A DNA stretch of 64,000 nt, from contig JABVXU010000053.1 in the NCBI GenBank assembly GCA_013365365.1, positions 1 to 64,000 on the forward strand. The letters run 5' to 3'. The notes beneath the pieces are model-generated. The model saw only the letters and a program-made list of their open reading frames with translations. It did no database searches and had not been told where the DNA came from. Positions 10,381-23,297 of this stretch are shown here, one piece after another; within the stretch, counting starts at the first letter, position 1, and each line of letters opens with the position of its first letter. This DNA is from Cruorifilaria tuberocauda (Eukaryota > Nematoda > Chromadorea > Rhabditida > Onchocercidae). The translations under genes were made by a program, and so were the position numbers.

Positions 10381-10610
10381 TAATTTATAAATCGCCTTGC
10401 TATAAGCAATATTATCATCATTTATCATTCAAATGATGATTACTTCATACTTGATAATGCTATAAAGGAACTTAATATTTCAGTTTAATTAACCTATAAA
10501 TCGCCTTACTACAAACCATTTGCTATTATCATTTATCATCATAATGATGATTACTTTTTATGCTTGATAATACTGCAAGATATTTCAATATGCACTTGAT
10601 ATTTCAACTT
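10381..10610. repeat. Tandem duplication, about 110-bp unit
   Basis: TATAAATCGCCTTGCTA at about 10386 and TATAAATCGCCTTACTA at about 10495 each lead into ATTATCATCATTTATCAT, AATGATGATTACTT and CTTGATAAT. The surrounding 10.1-12.3 kb is AT-rich and holds no exon that I can support; a smaller cluster of AATGTTATCAATTAAG words lies at 11260-11390. Confidence 0.65.
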
Positions 10611-12374
10611 GATATTTTAAATTATAGCTTAACTTCTCAATTTGTCTTACCTAATTCGGAAAAATTAATATTATATTTTAGCAAAAATAAAAAGAAGAAG
10701 AAAATTTAAAAAAAAGATAATAAAAAAGGTAATTTGAAAAAATAATAATAAATCGTTGAAGAGAGAAAAATTTGATGAAAGAAATGAAAATTAAGAATTA
10801 TTCGTATTTAAGATTAAGCTATATTAAATTAAGTTATATTATAAAGTATATTATAAAGTAAAGTTATATAAAGTACATGATAATATTTAAGTTCGATCAG
10901 ATAAAGGAAATTACATTATCAAAAAAAAAAAAAGATAGCTAACTGATAAATTAAAATTGATAAGTGCTTTAAAGTATTTCATATACTTAATTAAACTACA
11001 GTATAATTATCTTCTCCATTCTATCAATACTCATTATCAGCTTATCCATTTTTTCAATCTTGTGATAAAAAAATTGAGAGTGAGATTTTTAAGATGTTTC
11101 TATAAGTATATATTAGAGTTAAAAAAATATATCTTAAAGTTATAAATACATTTTGTATTTTAAAGTTAAATTTGGAATGTCATTTAGTGTTACATTTATC
11201 GAGAATTGAGAAATCCTAGAAATCTCGATCTTGATCTCAATCATTTTGAATTGTTTATAAATGTTATCAATTAAGAATGTTATCAATTATCAATTAAGAA
11301 TGTTATCAATGCTTATAAATGTTATCAATCAAAGATTTTGAATTGTTTATAAATTTTGAATTGTTTATAAATGTTATCAATTAAGGAAATGTTTTGATAA
11401 GATTTTGGTTTTTTTTTCAACTCAATTCGTAAAATTACTTTTATCAAGAAATTGATAATTGATAAAAATCAGATAATATATCATTTAATCGTTTCATCGA
11501 TCAATAGTAATATCATTATATTTTTTTTCTTCTTTTAATTAATTTATAATTTAATAATGAAAATTCATCTTAAATAAGTAGCATTATTTGTGTTACCATT
11601 ATAATTATTCACCTTAAATAACTATTATTATTTCTATCACTATCACCGTTATCATCGTTATCATCGTAAATAATCATAAGAAATGTTTTTTGAAATAATC
11701 CAAAATTTTAAAAAAGAAAAAAAAAACTTATCAATCAGCATATTGATAACCTTAAATAAGTATTATTATTCGTCGTATCACTATTATCATCACTATCATT
11801 AATTAATCATTGATAAATATTAATAATATTCGAGATTTTTCTTTTTTTCTTTTAAATATTAACATTTTTTAGGTTATGAATTATTATTTAAAAGAGGTGT
11901 ATACGAATATACCTTCACCGATTCTAATTAATATTACAATTCTAATCGATTGCTATATTATTTGCTAGAATTCATTATTAATTGAATATATATTTATTTT
12001 GAAATGGAAAAATGGATCACAATTTTGGAATAATTTATCAGCATGCTAATTAACTTCCATGTTATATGCAAATTTCGACTAATTTAATTTATAAGCTTAT
12101 GTAACTGCTGAAATTCTAAAGTTAAAGTTATTACTGAAAATCGATTCTTACGATCTATTCCAATCTTTCGTCGCTTCTCCCTCTTCTTCAGTATTACTTT
12201 AATTTTGAAATGAGTAATTCATTTTTATTTTTGTAATTATTCATTAACAAAAAATTCACCCACTTTAATTAATTGCATTAATAAAATATTCCGCTACTGA
12301 CTAATTTACTAATTAATTCATTCATTCAATCATAACTAAAATCTAAAGTTGGTATTATCATAAAAACATTATCA

Positions 12375-12565
12375 ATGGGTGCTTCGCTAACATCACCTTT
12401 ATCACATCAACCACCAACAAGTGTTTGCAATCATTTATTTGTTGCACCGGATGCTCCACCAATTTTCCGGAATCATCCTCTAGCAACGGTACAAACAAAG
12501 AAGCAATCGGTATTTGCAGCCGGATGGAATTGGTCTAAAAAAGCTGCACAACAGGTTAGCTTATT

Positions 12566-12610
<45 letters not shown>

Positions 12611-13537
12611 GCATTTATTTAAAAATTTTTTATAATTTCAAAAAAATTTTTTCAATGATTTCCTTTATTTATTTTATCGGATTTTAAAAACTTATAGTTT
12701 TGCGAATTTTTTTTTCAGGATTTAAAAATTTTTTTATTTAATAATTTTTGATAGATGATTGTTGAGTAGAGATAGTAAAATATTAATTATCTTTATCAAT
12801 CCATGAATAGATAGTGATAAGCTTGAAATGTTTTGATAAAGATAGACTAATTTATTATTTGATAAAAATTTTTAAGCTAAAAGTTTTAATTTCAACCGTT
12901 GCATATTTTGATATTTACGAATAATAAAATTTAAAATTTGCATAATCACAATATTTTTCTATTTGAAGCATATTATTCTGAATCTTTATGTAGTGCTATT
13001 AATTGACTGCTCAGGAAACTGCACGTTTACGTATATGAAACGTACATACGTGTCTATCTAATGTTTACGTAATATTTACGTAATGCTAATAGCAGCAGAA
13101 GAAAAAAAAGTAAAGTGTTTTTTTTCTTTCATTAAATTTCAGTAATGAATAAATAAATAAATAAATGAACAAAAAATATTTAGTAAATTTAGCAAAGTAG
13201 TAAGTAAGTAAACAGTAAATGTAGTAAAGTAAGTAAATGAACAAAAGTAAGTCAAAAAAAAAATAATTATACTATAATCGTTATTAATTATTTCGAATTA
13301 TCTTATCTTCTTTCGATTTTATTAATATTAATTAAATCAATCAATCAATCAGCCAATCAATCAGTCAATTAATCAGTCAACCAATCAGTAAAAAAAGCCA
13401 AGAGAGAGAATTTTTTTTTCCTTTATCACTTTAATAATGATTTTAATGAATTTTAAAAGAGATCAATTTTAGGAATTGAATAAAAACAAAATTGATAAGT
13501 TAGTTCTTCATTATCATTTTTCATGTTAATATTCTCT

Positions 13538-13568
<31 letters not shown>

Positions 13569-16500
13569 TCCTCTCTCTCTCCTTTCAATTTTTTTACTAC
13601 TATTGGAAATTATTTTGAAAGTGGAAGAGAGAAAAAGGAAATTGAATTGCAAAGATATTGTCTACACTACACATTTCTGTCTGGAAAAAAAAAAAGAGCC
13701 TCAAAAGATGACCAAAAAAAAGGCCTTAAATGATCCAATTAAGCCTAGTGATAGACAAAGGATAATAGCTTCCATGAAGCTATTAGTGTGTGCTTACGTA
13801 TAAAATGCAAATTTATATATGTTTGCGTATTTAAGTGTATACGCGTATATGCGTGTGTCTGTGTCCGTGCGTACGTTTGTTCCGTGTGTGTACACGTTTG
13901 CGTATAACCGTGTATGTTTATATATTTATATACGCAAACAATATAAATATGCGTGTGTCTGCGTGTTATGTGTGTATGTATTCGTCTGTGCATACGTACG
14001 TTTGTGTTGTGCGTGTGTACACGTTTGCGTATAAGCGTATATGTTTATTTATGCATGTATATATGCATGCATTCATGTGTCTTTGTGTATGTGTGTATGT
14101 ATTGACTGCATGCTTGCATAACATATATGGATATGTTGTGTGTGTACACGTTTGCGTCTAAGCGTGTATGTTTAGGTATGTATGTGGATACACATACATG
14201 CGTGTGTATGTATTCGTCTGTGCATACGTACGTTTGTTTTATATATAGGTTTTCGTAGAAGCGCGTATGTATGCGTATACGTGTGTACATACATGTTACA
14301 TATATAGATACATACATATGTATGTATGTATGTTCAATCGTATATATTTTTTTACGTGCATGTGTGCATGTATGTGCGCGTATATATGTATATAATGTGT
14401 GTATAAACGTGTGTGCATGTATGTGCACATGTTTACGTACGTGTGTGCGTGTTTATGCGTTTGTGCGTTATATATAAGTATACATACGTTTTTGTTTTTA
14501 TATGTGGATGCATATGTGTACGTGTATGTCTGTGTATGTGTATGCATATGCGTGCATTTGTATATGTGTTTGTATGTGTGTGCATGTATGTGTATTTGTA
14601 TATATGTTTATGTATGTGTGCACGTGTGTATGGGTATTTTCGTATGTGTTTATGTGTGTATGTGTATGTAATGTATGTGTGTGTATGTGTGTATATCTTT
14701 GTGTACATATTTAGGGTTACATATTTAGATAGGCCTATTTTTTTTCTTTCTCTCTCTCTTGTCTCATTTTCAGAAGGAAAAAAAAAGCCTAGTTTGAGCA
14801 AAAACTAATTAATGGAATGAATGAAATCATTTCAAAATCCAATTTTTTTTTTAAGGCTTTTCCTATTAATTTTAAAAGCTTTGCTTTTTTTCTTCGAAAT
14901 AATTTCAATTGAATTGAATTGATAAGTAAGTAAATTTTAAAATATAAGTAATTCAATATATTATTGAAATTATTTTTATTCTAAAAAATTTTTTATCGTA
15001 ATATTTCTTATAACAATCATATCGTAATATTCCTCATATTCTAACAATCTCATCGTAACAGTCTTATGGTAACAATCCTATCGTAACATTTCCTATATTA
15101 TAATCGTAATATTTATCGTATCGTAATCGACTTCTCGTTATCGTATCGACTTTATCGTAATATTCCTTATGTTATAACAATCGTATCGTAATATTTCTTA
15201 TATAAGTGCATTTTTATTCATATTAAAAATTTCTATAATTACATTTATTTAAATTTAATTTAACATGAAGATTAATTTTAATTTAAATAGTTTCATTAGT
15301 TTAAATTGAAAAAAACTGAAATTATTCATTAATTTCTTTCATTTCCTTTCTTTTTTGTTTTCTGAACAATTAATAAATAATTAAACTATAGCAATAATTA
15401 TTCAATATACACTTTACTTTAGTTGATTAAAAATCACAAACATCGTGATAATAAGGAGAGAGAGAGAGAGAGAAGTATTCGAATGTTTCTTTTATTTTAT
15501 TCGATAATTTTTTTTTCCAGCTAAAGTTCATTTTGTTTTCAAATTTAAAAATTTAATAATTTCAAATTCAAAATTACACTTATATTATTATTTTTCGTTT
15601 TTTTTTCTTTCTTTCCTTCTCATTTCTTCTTCGAAAAATGAAAAGCTTAAAAGGAAAGCTAATTTAGAATAGCTTACTTTAAAAAAATTAAATTTAATTA
15701 CACATATGAGCTATAATACTTTTATACGATTTCAAATTACATTTTCCTTCTTCCCTTTTCATTAACTATTATTAAGTTAAAATTGATTAAGTATGATTAT
15801 TTATTCATAGCTTTTAATTTATCCATTTCAACGATTTAACTTACTTATTTGTAAGCTTAAAAAAAATTTTTCTTAAGTTTTTCTTAGATTGAAAAATTTT
15901 TTCGTCAATTTTCTTCATTTCTTTTTAGTTGTTATTTTTTAAATTTGAACTTTTATCATTTAATTATTTCTTATAATTTCTCCACAAAGCTTTTTTGAAA
16001 TTTATATCAAATTTCTGATATATCGATAACTATGCTTAAAAAGTTGTAATTTAAGATTTTAGCTTTTATAATATAATTTAGTAATGATAATTAAGCTGGA
16101 AAAGATCATAATCATGCTTTAAAAGTAGTGATTTAAATAAGTTTTAACTTTCATAATATAATCCTAAATATATAGTATAATATAGTAATCATAATTAAGC
16201 TGGACAAGACAACAATCAAGTTTGAAATCCGAAGTTTCAATTTTCACAATTAATTACAATTCCATTTGTTTTCCATTGCAAACATTCAATAATTTCGAAT
16301 TCGAAATTACTATAATACAGTAATAGTAATTAAGTTGGATAATTAAGAAAATTAAAATGATTATTTTCTGTGAGTAATGATAATTAAGCTGGATAATTAA
16401 GAAGATTAAGCTAATCATGAAAGAAAAATTATAATATAAAATTTTACAATAATTAATGAAGCAAAAAAGAAATCTTTTTTTTTCTTACTCGAAATAATTT

Positions 16501-19500
16501 TCTTACTTTACTTTCTTTACTTTCTCACCAATTACTTTCCTTACTTTCTTACTTTTTTACCTTCTTACTTTTCGTTTTTTTTAGCTTCAAATGCAAGCTC
16601 AAGCACAAAAACAACGAGCTACAACGGTAACATCATGTTCCACCGATTCCATGCTGCTATTAGCAACAAATCAAACGGGAAAAAATTCACGTGAACTTTC
16701 CTCGTATACTCAATTATCAGTTACATTAGATAGTAATCAAAATTATAAGAAATATGAACCAATACCTAAAACAGTAACAATAACAACAAAAACAACAACA
16801 AAAACAACAACAATAACAACAGCAACAACAACAACAACAGCAACAACAACAACAACAACAACAACAAAAACAACAACAACAAATCGAGGAAGAAATCGAC
16901 GAAATTCATTGATAATTGTTGATACAACAACGGTTATACCTAATTATTACGGTATACGAAAAGATATTAAACGTGAATTGAAACTTAATAAACAGGTTTG
17001 TTTTGCGTGAATGCGAGTAACGATTTATCATCATTTTTTTTACCTAAATTTTTATTATTTTTAAATTATGCCTGAAATAGTTTTAAAATTTTAATTAAAT
17101 CAAAAAAAAATTTTTAATTAATTAAAATTTCAATGAAAATACCTTAAAATTTAAAAGAGAAGTAAAAAAGTTCCATGGAATACTACATTTTAATATTTTA
17201 GTTTTTAATTTTTTAAATTTCATTTTGATTTGTTAATTAAAATTTTAATTTAATTTCCATGGAATATTTTAGATTTTATGTTTTAAATTGTTTTCCTAAT
17301 TCTGTATATTAATAATTTTAATTTAATTTTTTTTAATTTAGCAAAATAATTTTTTGTATTATTTGCTTCTTTATTACTTTCATTGTTTCTTTTTTAGATT
17401 TTTTTTGTTTTAACTCTGATAAAGTTATTTAATTAATTACAAATTATTCTGAAAGTAATTGATAGACTATTTTATTTTAAATAAATTTTATTACCTAACA
17501 TTTTGTGAAATTTTAAAATGAGATAATTAATTAACATAAAAATAATAATCACACATAAATGAAATGAAACATGAAGCATTTGAGAATTAAGCTATTATAG
17601 TCTAATATATTAAGCTAAGAATTAGAGTAATTCAAATTAAATGCTAATCCTTTTCCCTTACTTAATTCTAAATTACTTATCCTTGTGCTAATTCATACAT
17701 TTCGAAATAATTCCATTAACTTTATAGATTTACTTACTTTATAGATATATTTAATTTATAGATTCACTTTATAATAATTGAAAAATTCATTAAGATATTA
17801 TTAATTTATTTCATAATTACGCTGTAAATTCTTTTTGGTGAAAAGTTAACTTTGTTATAAACTTGCATATTTAAAAACGTATTTTGCCTGCATAAATTAT
17901 GATTATAAAAGTAAAAAGTAAATTATAAAGGTAAATTGCAAAATTTATAAAGGTTTTGTTATTCTTTTAGAATATAAAGTTAAAAGGTAAAAAGTAAACT
18001 GTAAAGATAAATTATAAAGGTGACTATAAAGACAAAGTAAATTATAAATTTATAAAAATGTTACTATTCGTTTAGAATATAAAGTTAAAAGGTAAAAAGT
18101 AAACTGTACAGATAAATTATGAAGGTAAATTATAAATTTTTCCAGCAGGTAATGATCAATAAGATCAGTTACGAGTTATTGCTAATGATTTAAACTTAGC
18201 TGAATTTTTTTCCTAAAATTAATTTAAAATTATTATCATTTCTTTTCTAATTCAAATAATTCTATAAAATTATACGTTAACACTAAATCATAGTTATAGT
18301 CTTCAAAGTAATGACAATATTCAATAATAGTGATAATATTTAATTTTCTATTTTATCAGTAATACTGGAATATATTTCAAGTACTTAATTTTCTATTTTA
18401 TCAGTAATACTGAAACATATTTTAAGTACTTAATTTTCTATTTTATCAATGATACTGAAATATATTATAAGTACTTAATTATCTATTTTATCGGTGATAC
18501 TGAAATATATTTTAAGTACTTAATTTTCTATTTTACCACTAATACTGAAATATATTTTAAGTACTTAATTTTCTATTTTACCACTAATACTGAAATATAT
18601 TTTAAGTGCTTAATTTTCTATTTTATCAGTGATGCTGAAATATATTTCAAGTACTTAATTTTCTATTTTATCACTGATACTGAAATATATTATAAGTACT
18701 TAATTATCTATTTTATCAGTAATACTGAAATATATTTTAAGTACTTAAGTTTCTATTTTATCGGTGATACTGAAATATATTTTAAGTACTGAAATATTCA
18801 AATTATACAGTCATTTCAGAATTTTGTCAATTTATCTCTGTCTCGACTTGTCTTTTTAGGATTTTGTCAATAATAATTTAATCAGTCCTATTGGTCTACA
18901 AGCGAAAACACCATTATCACCAACACATCGTACCCAGAAACAACCATTCGGTAGTAGTTGTGCGGTAAATAATGATAATACCGCAATGGGTATTACTGAT
19001 TCGATCAATGGTAACAATGAAATCTATAAATTTGATAGAAAATTTTCAACGAATTGTACTGCAAAAGGTAAAGTTAATATAAGAATTATAAGATTATAAG
19101 ATTAGGAATATAAGATTAAGATTAAGAAATTAAGATTAAAAAAAAATTTTAAATTAAGATTAATTAATCATAAGTTTTGATAATATTAATTAATCATTGA
19201 TAATATTAATAATATAATTAATTAATTAATCATAAGTCTTGATAACATTAATTAATCATTCATAATATTGATAATAATCATTTGTAATATTAGAGTAGAT
19301 TCATTTAATGATTTCATTCAATAATTTTCCATTTCAATAACAATGATAATATTTAATAATTATGTATTTTATCAGTGATACTGAAAGAAAATGAAATATT
19401 CAAATTGTACGATGATTTAATGAAAAATTTAAATTGATTTTACTAAGAAACATGGAGGTGAAATGCATGTTAATGATAAGTATTATTAGCTTTGATTATT

Positions 19501-21415
19501 AATAATGATAAGCATATAATCATGATTAAAGTATTAGACAGTTTTTTTTATTAGCTCTCTTACTATCAATTCTTTAAAATATACTTTATTCTATGTTAAT
19601 TAATCCAATTTAATTTTATGTAATTCGAAAGTAATTTAGTCATCATTTCAATTATCATATTTATGATAATCGTAATCATAATTTAATCGTCATATCAAGA
19701 TATCCTATTTATATCCACTACATTCGGTATTTCTATTTTTATTCTATTTTTAATTTCGCATTATATAAATTAAATTAGATTAACGAATATTTAATATAAG
19801 TATCTTTTAAAAAACAAAGGTCAGTAAGAATTGCTTAATACTTTAATCATGATTATGTGCTTTTTTTCATGATTATATTAATTATCAAAACTTGCAATAC
19901 TTATCATTAGCATGTAATTAACATGTGCTTACGTAACATTTAGCAAGCATATATTTAGCTTTATTTATTTATATTTATTTTTTATTTAAATGTATTTATT
20001 TACATTTCTATATCTTCTTACATACTTTAACATCAAGAATGATTATTATCACGAGTAATAATTTAATAATTAATTAATTAAATAATTTTTAATAATTAAT
20101 TAAATAAGTTTTGATAACTAATTAATTAAAAATATTCAGCATATAATATTTAGCAATCACAGTTGTATATAATTATTTCTTTTCTACAAAAAAAAAAGTA
20201 CTGATAAGGTGTGACTGATATGATATTTTACAGTATCACTATCGGGTAATAATATAAAGAAGAGGACAGTGATCCAAGCATCGACGTCAGAATTACTTCG
20301 TGGCCTAGGTCAATATTTATCAAAGCAATGTCATATTCGACATTTTGAGCCAACTCAACTTGTTATATGGCTTAGGACTGTTGATAGGGCGCTTTTGTTA
20401 CAGGTAATTTTTTTTTTTGCCTTTAATATTTTGATAAAAATTTTATCACTGCAAATTTCATTGGTGATAAGGTTGTTGTTAAAAAGGTTATTATATTGAT
20501 AAGGTTGCTAGAAAGAATATAAAAGTAACAGAGTAATGAATTGAATTGCTAATTTGGCTAAGCTAAATAAATTTTCATGATAAGTTGTCAAAACAAAAAC
20601 ACAGTAATGAGTTTTACTAACAGCTTATCATCGCTTATCATCATCTTTTTGTTTTATTCGTGATAAGATGAAGTAATCAGTGATAATTTAACGAATTATT
20701 AGTAGCTAATACAAATTAATAATTAGCTAATTTAATTTCAAATTTAAATTTTTTAATAATTAATTTCATTTAATTAATTTTAATCAAGATTATGACAATG
20801 AAATTTTTAATTGAATTGTTAATTATCATGAATTTAATTAATTAATTAATTAATTTGATTAATTAAAATTAAGGGTTGGCAAGATGTGGCATTTATCAAT
20901 CCGGCAAATTTAGTTTTCGTTTATATGCTTGTAAAAAATATGGTTGGCAATGATGCAACGATAAAAACAGTGGAAGAGTTGCAATCAGTTGTGCTAACAT
21001 GCCTTTATATCAGTTACAGTTATATCGGCAACGAAATTTCCTATCCGTTAAAACCGTTTCTCATTGAACAGGTTCGGTTATCCGGTTATCCGGTTCATTT
21101 TATGCAAATTAAACTTGATAAGTGAAAGAAGAAGAAAATTCTGCAATGTGATAATTTTAATTTCAAATTATAATTTACAAATAAATATACCAAAGATTGT
21201 TTGGTAAGTTTCAAATTGAATCTTAAATACCGTATCGAACTTTTTATTTACAAATTTACATAATTTATATTTATGTATTTGGATATTTATGTAATTATAT
21301 ATTTATGTTTTATTTATTTATTTATTTATTTAATTAATTAATTTATTTATTTATTCGTTTATTCATTTATTTTATTTGTTTGCTCATTTATTTATTTATT
21401 TATTTACTTGTCCAT

Positions 21416-21451
<36 letters not shown>

Positions 21452-22071
21452 TTTATTTATTTATTTAATTTATTTATTGTTTATTAAGTTAAAAAGAAAA
21501 AAGAAGTTAATTCTCAATTTCAGTTTACAGAATTTCAGATAAATTGAATTAATAAACAATTGAAAATAAACAAAAAACTATAATCCTGAATATTCAATAC
21601 ATTAAATTTATCATATAATTGATAACAAATATCAAGTTTTTGATTAGTATCATTATTTTGATAGCATTGTTGATATCAAAATTTGATTAGTTCCATGAAA
21701 TTACTTAACTGAAGATTACTTAATTTACTGAAATTATTAATTTCATTCGAACTTTTTCTTTTTCTCAATTTTAGGAGAAAATTGATGAAAGTTGTGAATT
21801 AACAACATCAGCATCGATCGAATTTGCATACGTACGCTTTGGATACGTTCAAGCTTACTCCCATCGCTTAGTATCATACAAAGTTGAATTAAGTAAACCA
21901 GATATCATTGATTTGACCACATATCCTTATCAGTATTTCTATTTTAATTTTATTGTTTATTTTGTTGATCAAACTGCTGCACCAATTCAACTATTTGCAA
22001 GAATTCCATCAATTGATATTGCTTTGCCATCCGACTTCTTTTATCCTTTTTTCACGGGAAGTTTACTTTGA
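12375..22071 (+). CDS. cdka-1: CDK5 activator (p35/p39 family)
   Basis: Six exons with compatible phases: 12375-12554, 16585-16995, 18860-19067, 20234-20403, 20874-21071, 21775-22071; 487 residues. The family activates the neuronal kinase CDK5 by binding as a cyclin-like fold. The protein starts MGASL, a likely N-myristoylation signal like that of vertebrate p35, which tethers it to membranes. A basic stretch with NWSKK follows. The middle (about 60-265) is low-complexity, with a poly-Thr run coded by ACA repeats. Exons 4-5 hold the activator core: [32 protein letters not shown], and [16 protein letters not shown]. The last exon (98 residues, phase 0) is open but does not resemble the family's final helices (normally a conserved FWxRC stretch). 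Reading through the exon 5 donor gives a short alternative ending at 21125. The exon 5 acceptor (AATTAAG) is weak but fixed by homology. The exon 1 start is supported by the Gly2 motif. Confidence 0.88.
12572..12604. repeat. CT microsatellite just inside intron 1
   Basis: About 16 CT dinucleotides starting only 17 bases after the exon 1 donor of the CDK5 activator gene. Confidence 0.95.
13801..14702. repeat. TG/TA-rich tract of about 0.9 kb
   Basis: Nearly pure alternation of purine and pyrimidine on the plus strand: TGTGTATG, TACGTACGTTTG, CGTATATGCGTGTGT and similar. A longer motif, GTGTACACGTTTGCGTATA, recurs at about 13886, 14016 and (with a change) 14141, so the tract includes larger duplications as well as dinucleotides. 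The many long open frames on both strands here (Val/Cys/Tyr or His/Thr runs) are products of the composition. Confidence 0.9.
16774..16884 (+). repeat. Coding ACA trinucleotide repeat (poly-Thr)
   Basis: In exon 2 of the CDK5 activator gene. Mostly ACA codons with AAA, ATA and GCA interruptions give a tract of about 36 residues dominated by threonine. A frame-neutral repeat of this kind can vary in length between strains. Confidence 0.9.
16996..18859 (+). other. Intron 2 of the CDK5 activator gene
   Basis: AT-rich intron. Contains a duplication of about 104 bp around TTAGAATATAAAGTTAAAAG at about 17968 and 18072 and the 45-bp array listed separately. No exon seen. Confidence 0.7.
18335..18795. 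repeat. Tandem repeat, 45-bp unit, about ten copies
   Basis: The unit AGTACTTAATTTTCTATTTT, ATCAGTGATACTGAAATATA, TTTTA repeats with exact 45-bp spacing and few substitutions, inside intron 2 of the CDK5 activator gene. A single piece of it (TTTTATCAGTGATACTGAAAG) lies in the next intron at about 19368. Confidence 0.93.
19068..20233 (+). other. Intron 3 of the CDK5 activator gene
   Basis: AT-rich, rich in TTAATTAAT and TGATAA words, with one isolated piece of the 45-bp repeat. No exon seen. Confidence 0.6.
21300..21485. repeat. TTTA microsatellite
   Basis: About 185 bp of mostly TTTA tetranucleotides with occasional TTAA and CATT variants, inside the last intron of the CDK5 activator gene. 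Confidence 0.9.
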
Positions 22072-23240
22072 TCGGTTTAAACTTGTCTAAATGAAAGGAA
22101 AACTTTATAAGCTTTTAAGCGATAAATGAAGCTATTTATTTTAATTGTGCATTTGAAAGCTCCCATAAACTAATTTTAAAAATAGATTGAAATTTTTTGA
22201 AAAACAATTAATTCTACTATATTTCTTATATCGGAATTTTACCTCGCCAAATCTTTCGCCAATCTAAACTTTCATCATTTCCCAGAAAAAATTTCGTACT
22301 TTCAACAGAAGGGAACAAAGTCTAAAAATGGAACTTCCGGTTTTCTATTTGATATTTATTATTTCAAAATTTTTATGATTGAAATTTCATAAGATTGCTG
22401 TGACATCAATTCACCCAATAAAAACAATGATTCATGAAATGTTTTTGAGATCACAAGAATTGTTATTGCATAGTTAAAAGAATTCAGCGAGAAGAATGAT
22501 AAATTGTTGAAACAAAATAAACAAACGTCAAACCTAAATTTCTGTAATTAAAAAGTTCAAAAATTACTTAAGAATTAAAAGTTATTAAGATGAACAGAAC
22601 ATTTTTCAATGAGTTAAATTGTTTTGCTTACCCAGTTATGAAATGAACTTTCCCTTTTATTTCTTGTTTCTATATAATAATGCAATTTCTCAAGTATATA
22701 GTTTCAAAGGTTAAAACATCAAGTATCATGAATCAACGAATTAAACTTTTGAACTGGAAATTAATAATTTTCTTTTATTCAAATTCCTTTTTTCACCAAA
22801 TACTTTTGCGTTTTCTTTAAGACTTTTCTTATCCGCAAAAATTATTAGAAAAAAAAGGAAGCATTACAAATAACTTTTTCCATCTCATTAAATTAGATAA
22901 TCAATTTTTCGTTTTGCAATTTATTTTATTTCATCTTTTTTTTTGAATAGCCTGAAGCATTTTTCAAAATTATGCAAACAACATTTCATTTCTTTCTTTT
23001 TTTTTCTTATTTTTCAAGAGAAGCAAATAAAAGAGAGGAATAATTGAATGCGAAGAAAAAAAGTATTTCGATTCGATTTGAAGCAAAGATCGAAAAAACA
23101 AGGAAAAATGGGTTAAAATGCAAGAAAACCTGAATTTTTCATCGAAATAAAGCATAAATAAAGAAGAGATAGTAAAAGTGAGAGAATAATTTGATGAGGA
23201 AGAGGAAGAAGTTATAGACAGCATTTGTATTGATATATAA
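22072..23240. other. Intergenic, nothing recognised
   Basis: AT-rich DNA between the CDK5 activator gene and the small secreted gene. A minus-strand open frame at 22970-23224 is Ser/Phe-rich and follows a purine-rich tract; I do not support it as a gene. Confidence 0.5.
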
Positions 23241-23297
23241 ATGATTAGTACTTCTTATTCCTCATACAATAATTTCTTCACTATCGCCTTCCTCAAT

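Larger units (their letters stand above)
12555..16584 (+). other. Long first intron of the CDK5 activator gene
   Basis: 4.0 kb of AT-rich intron. It opens with a CT microsatellite, holds a second CT tract at 13538-13580 and the 0.9-kb TG/TA tract at 13801-14702, then clusters of ATCGTAATATT words at about 15000-15200 and a short GA run at 15461-15472. No other exon seen. Confidence 0.7.

Noticed and set aside
14045..14808. Open frames of 120-130 codons on both strands
   Set aside because: They lie on the TG/TA tract, translate to Val/Cys/Tyr or His/Thr monotony, and overlap each other on both strands.
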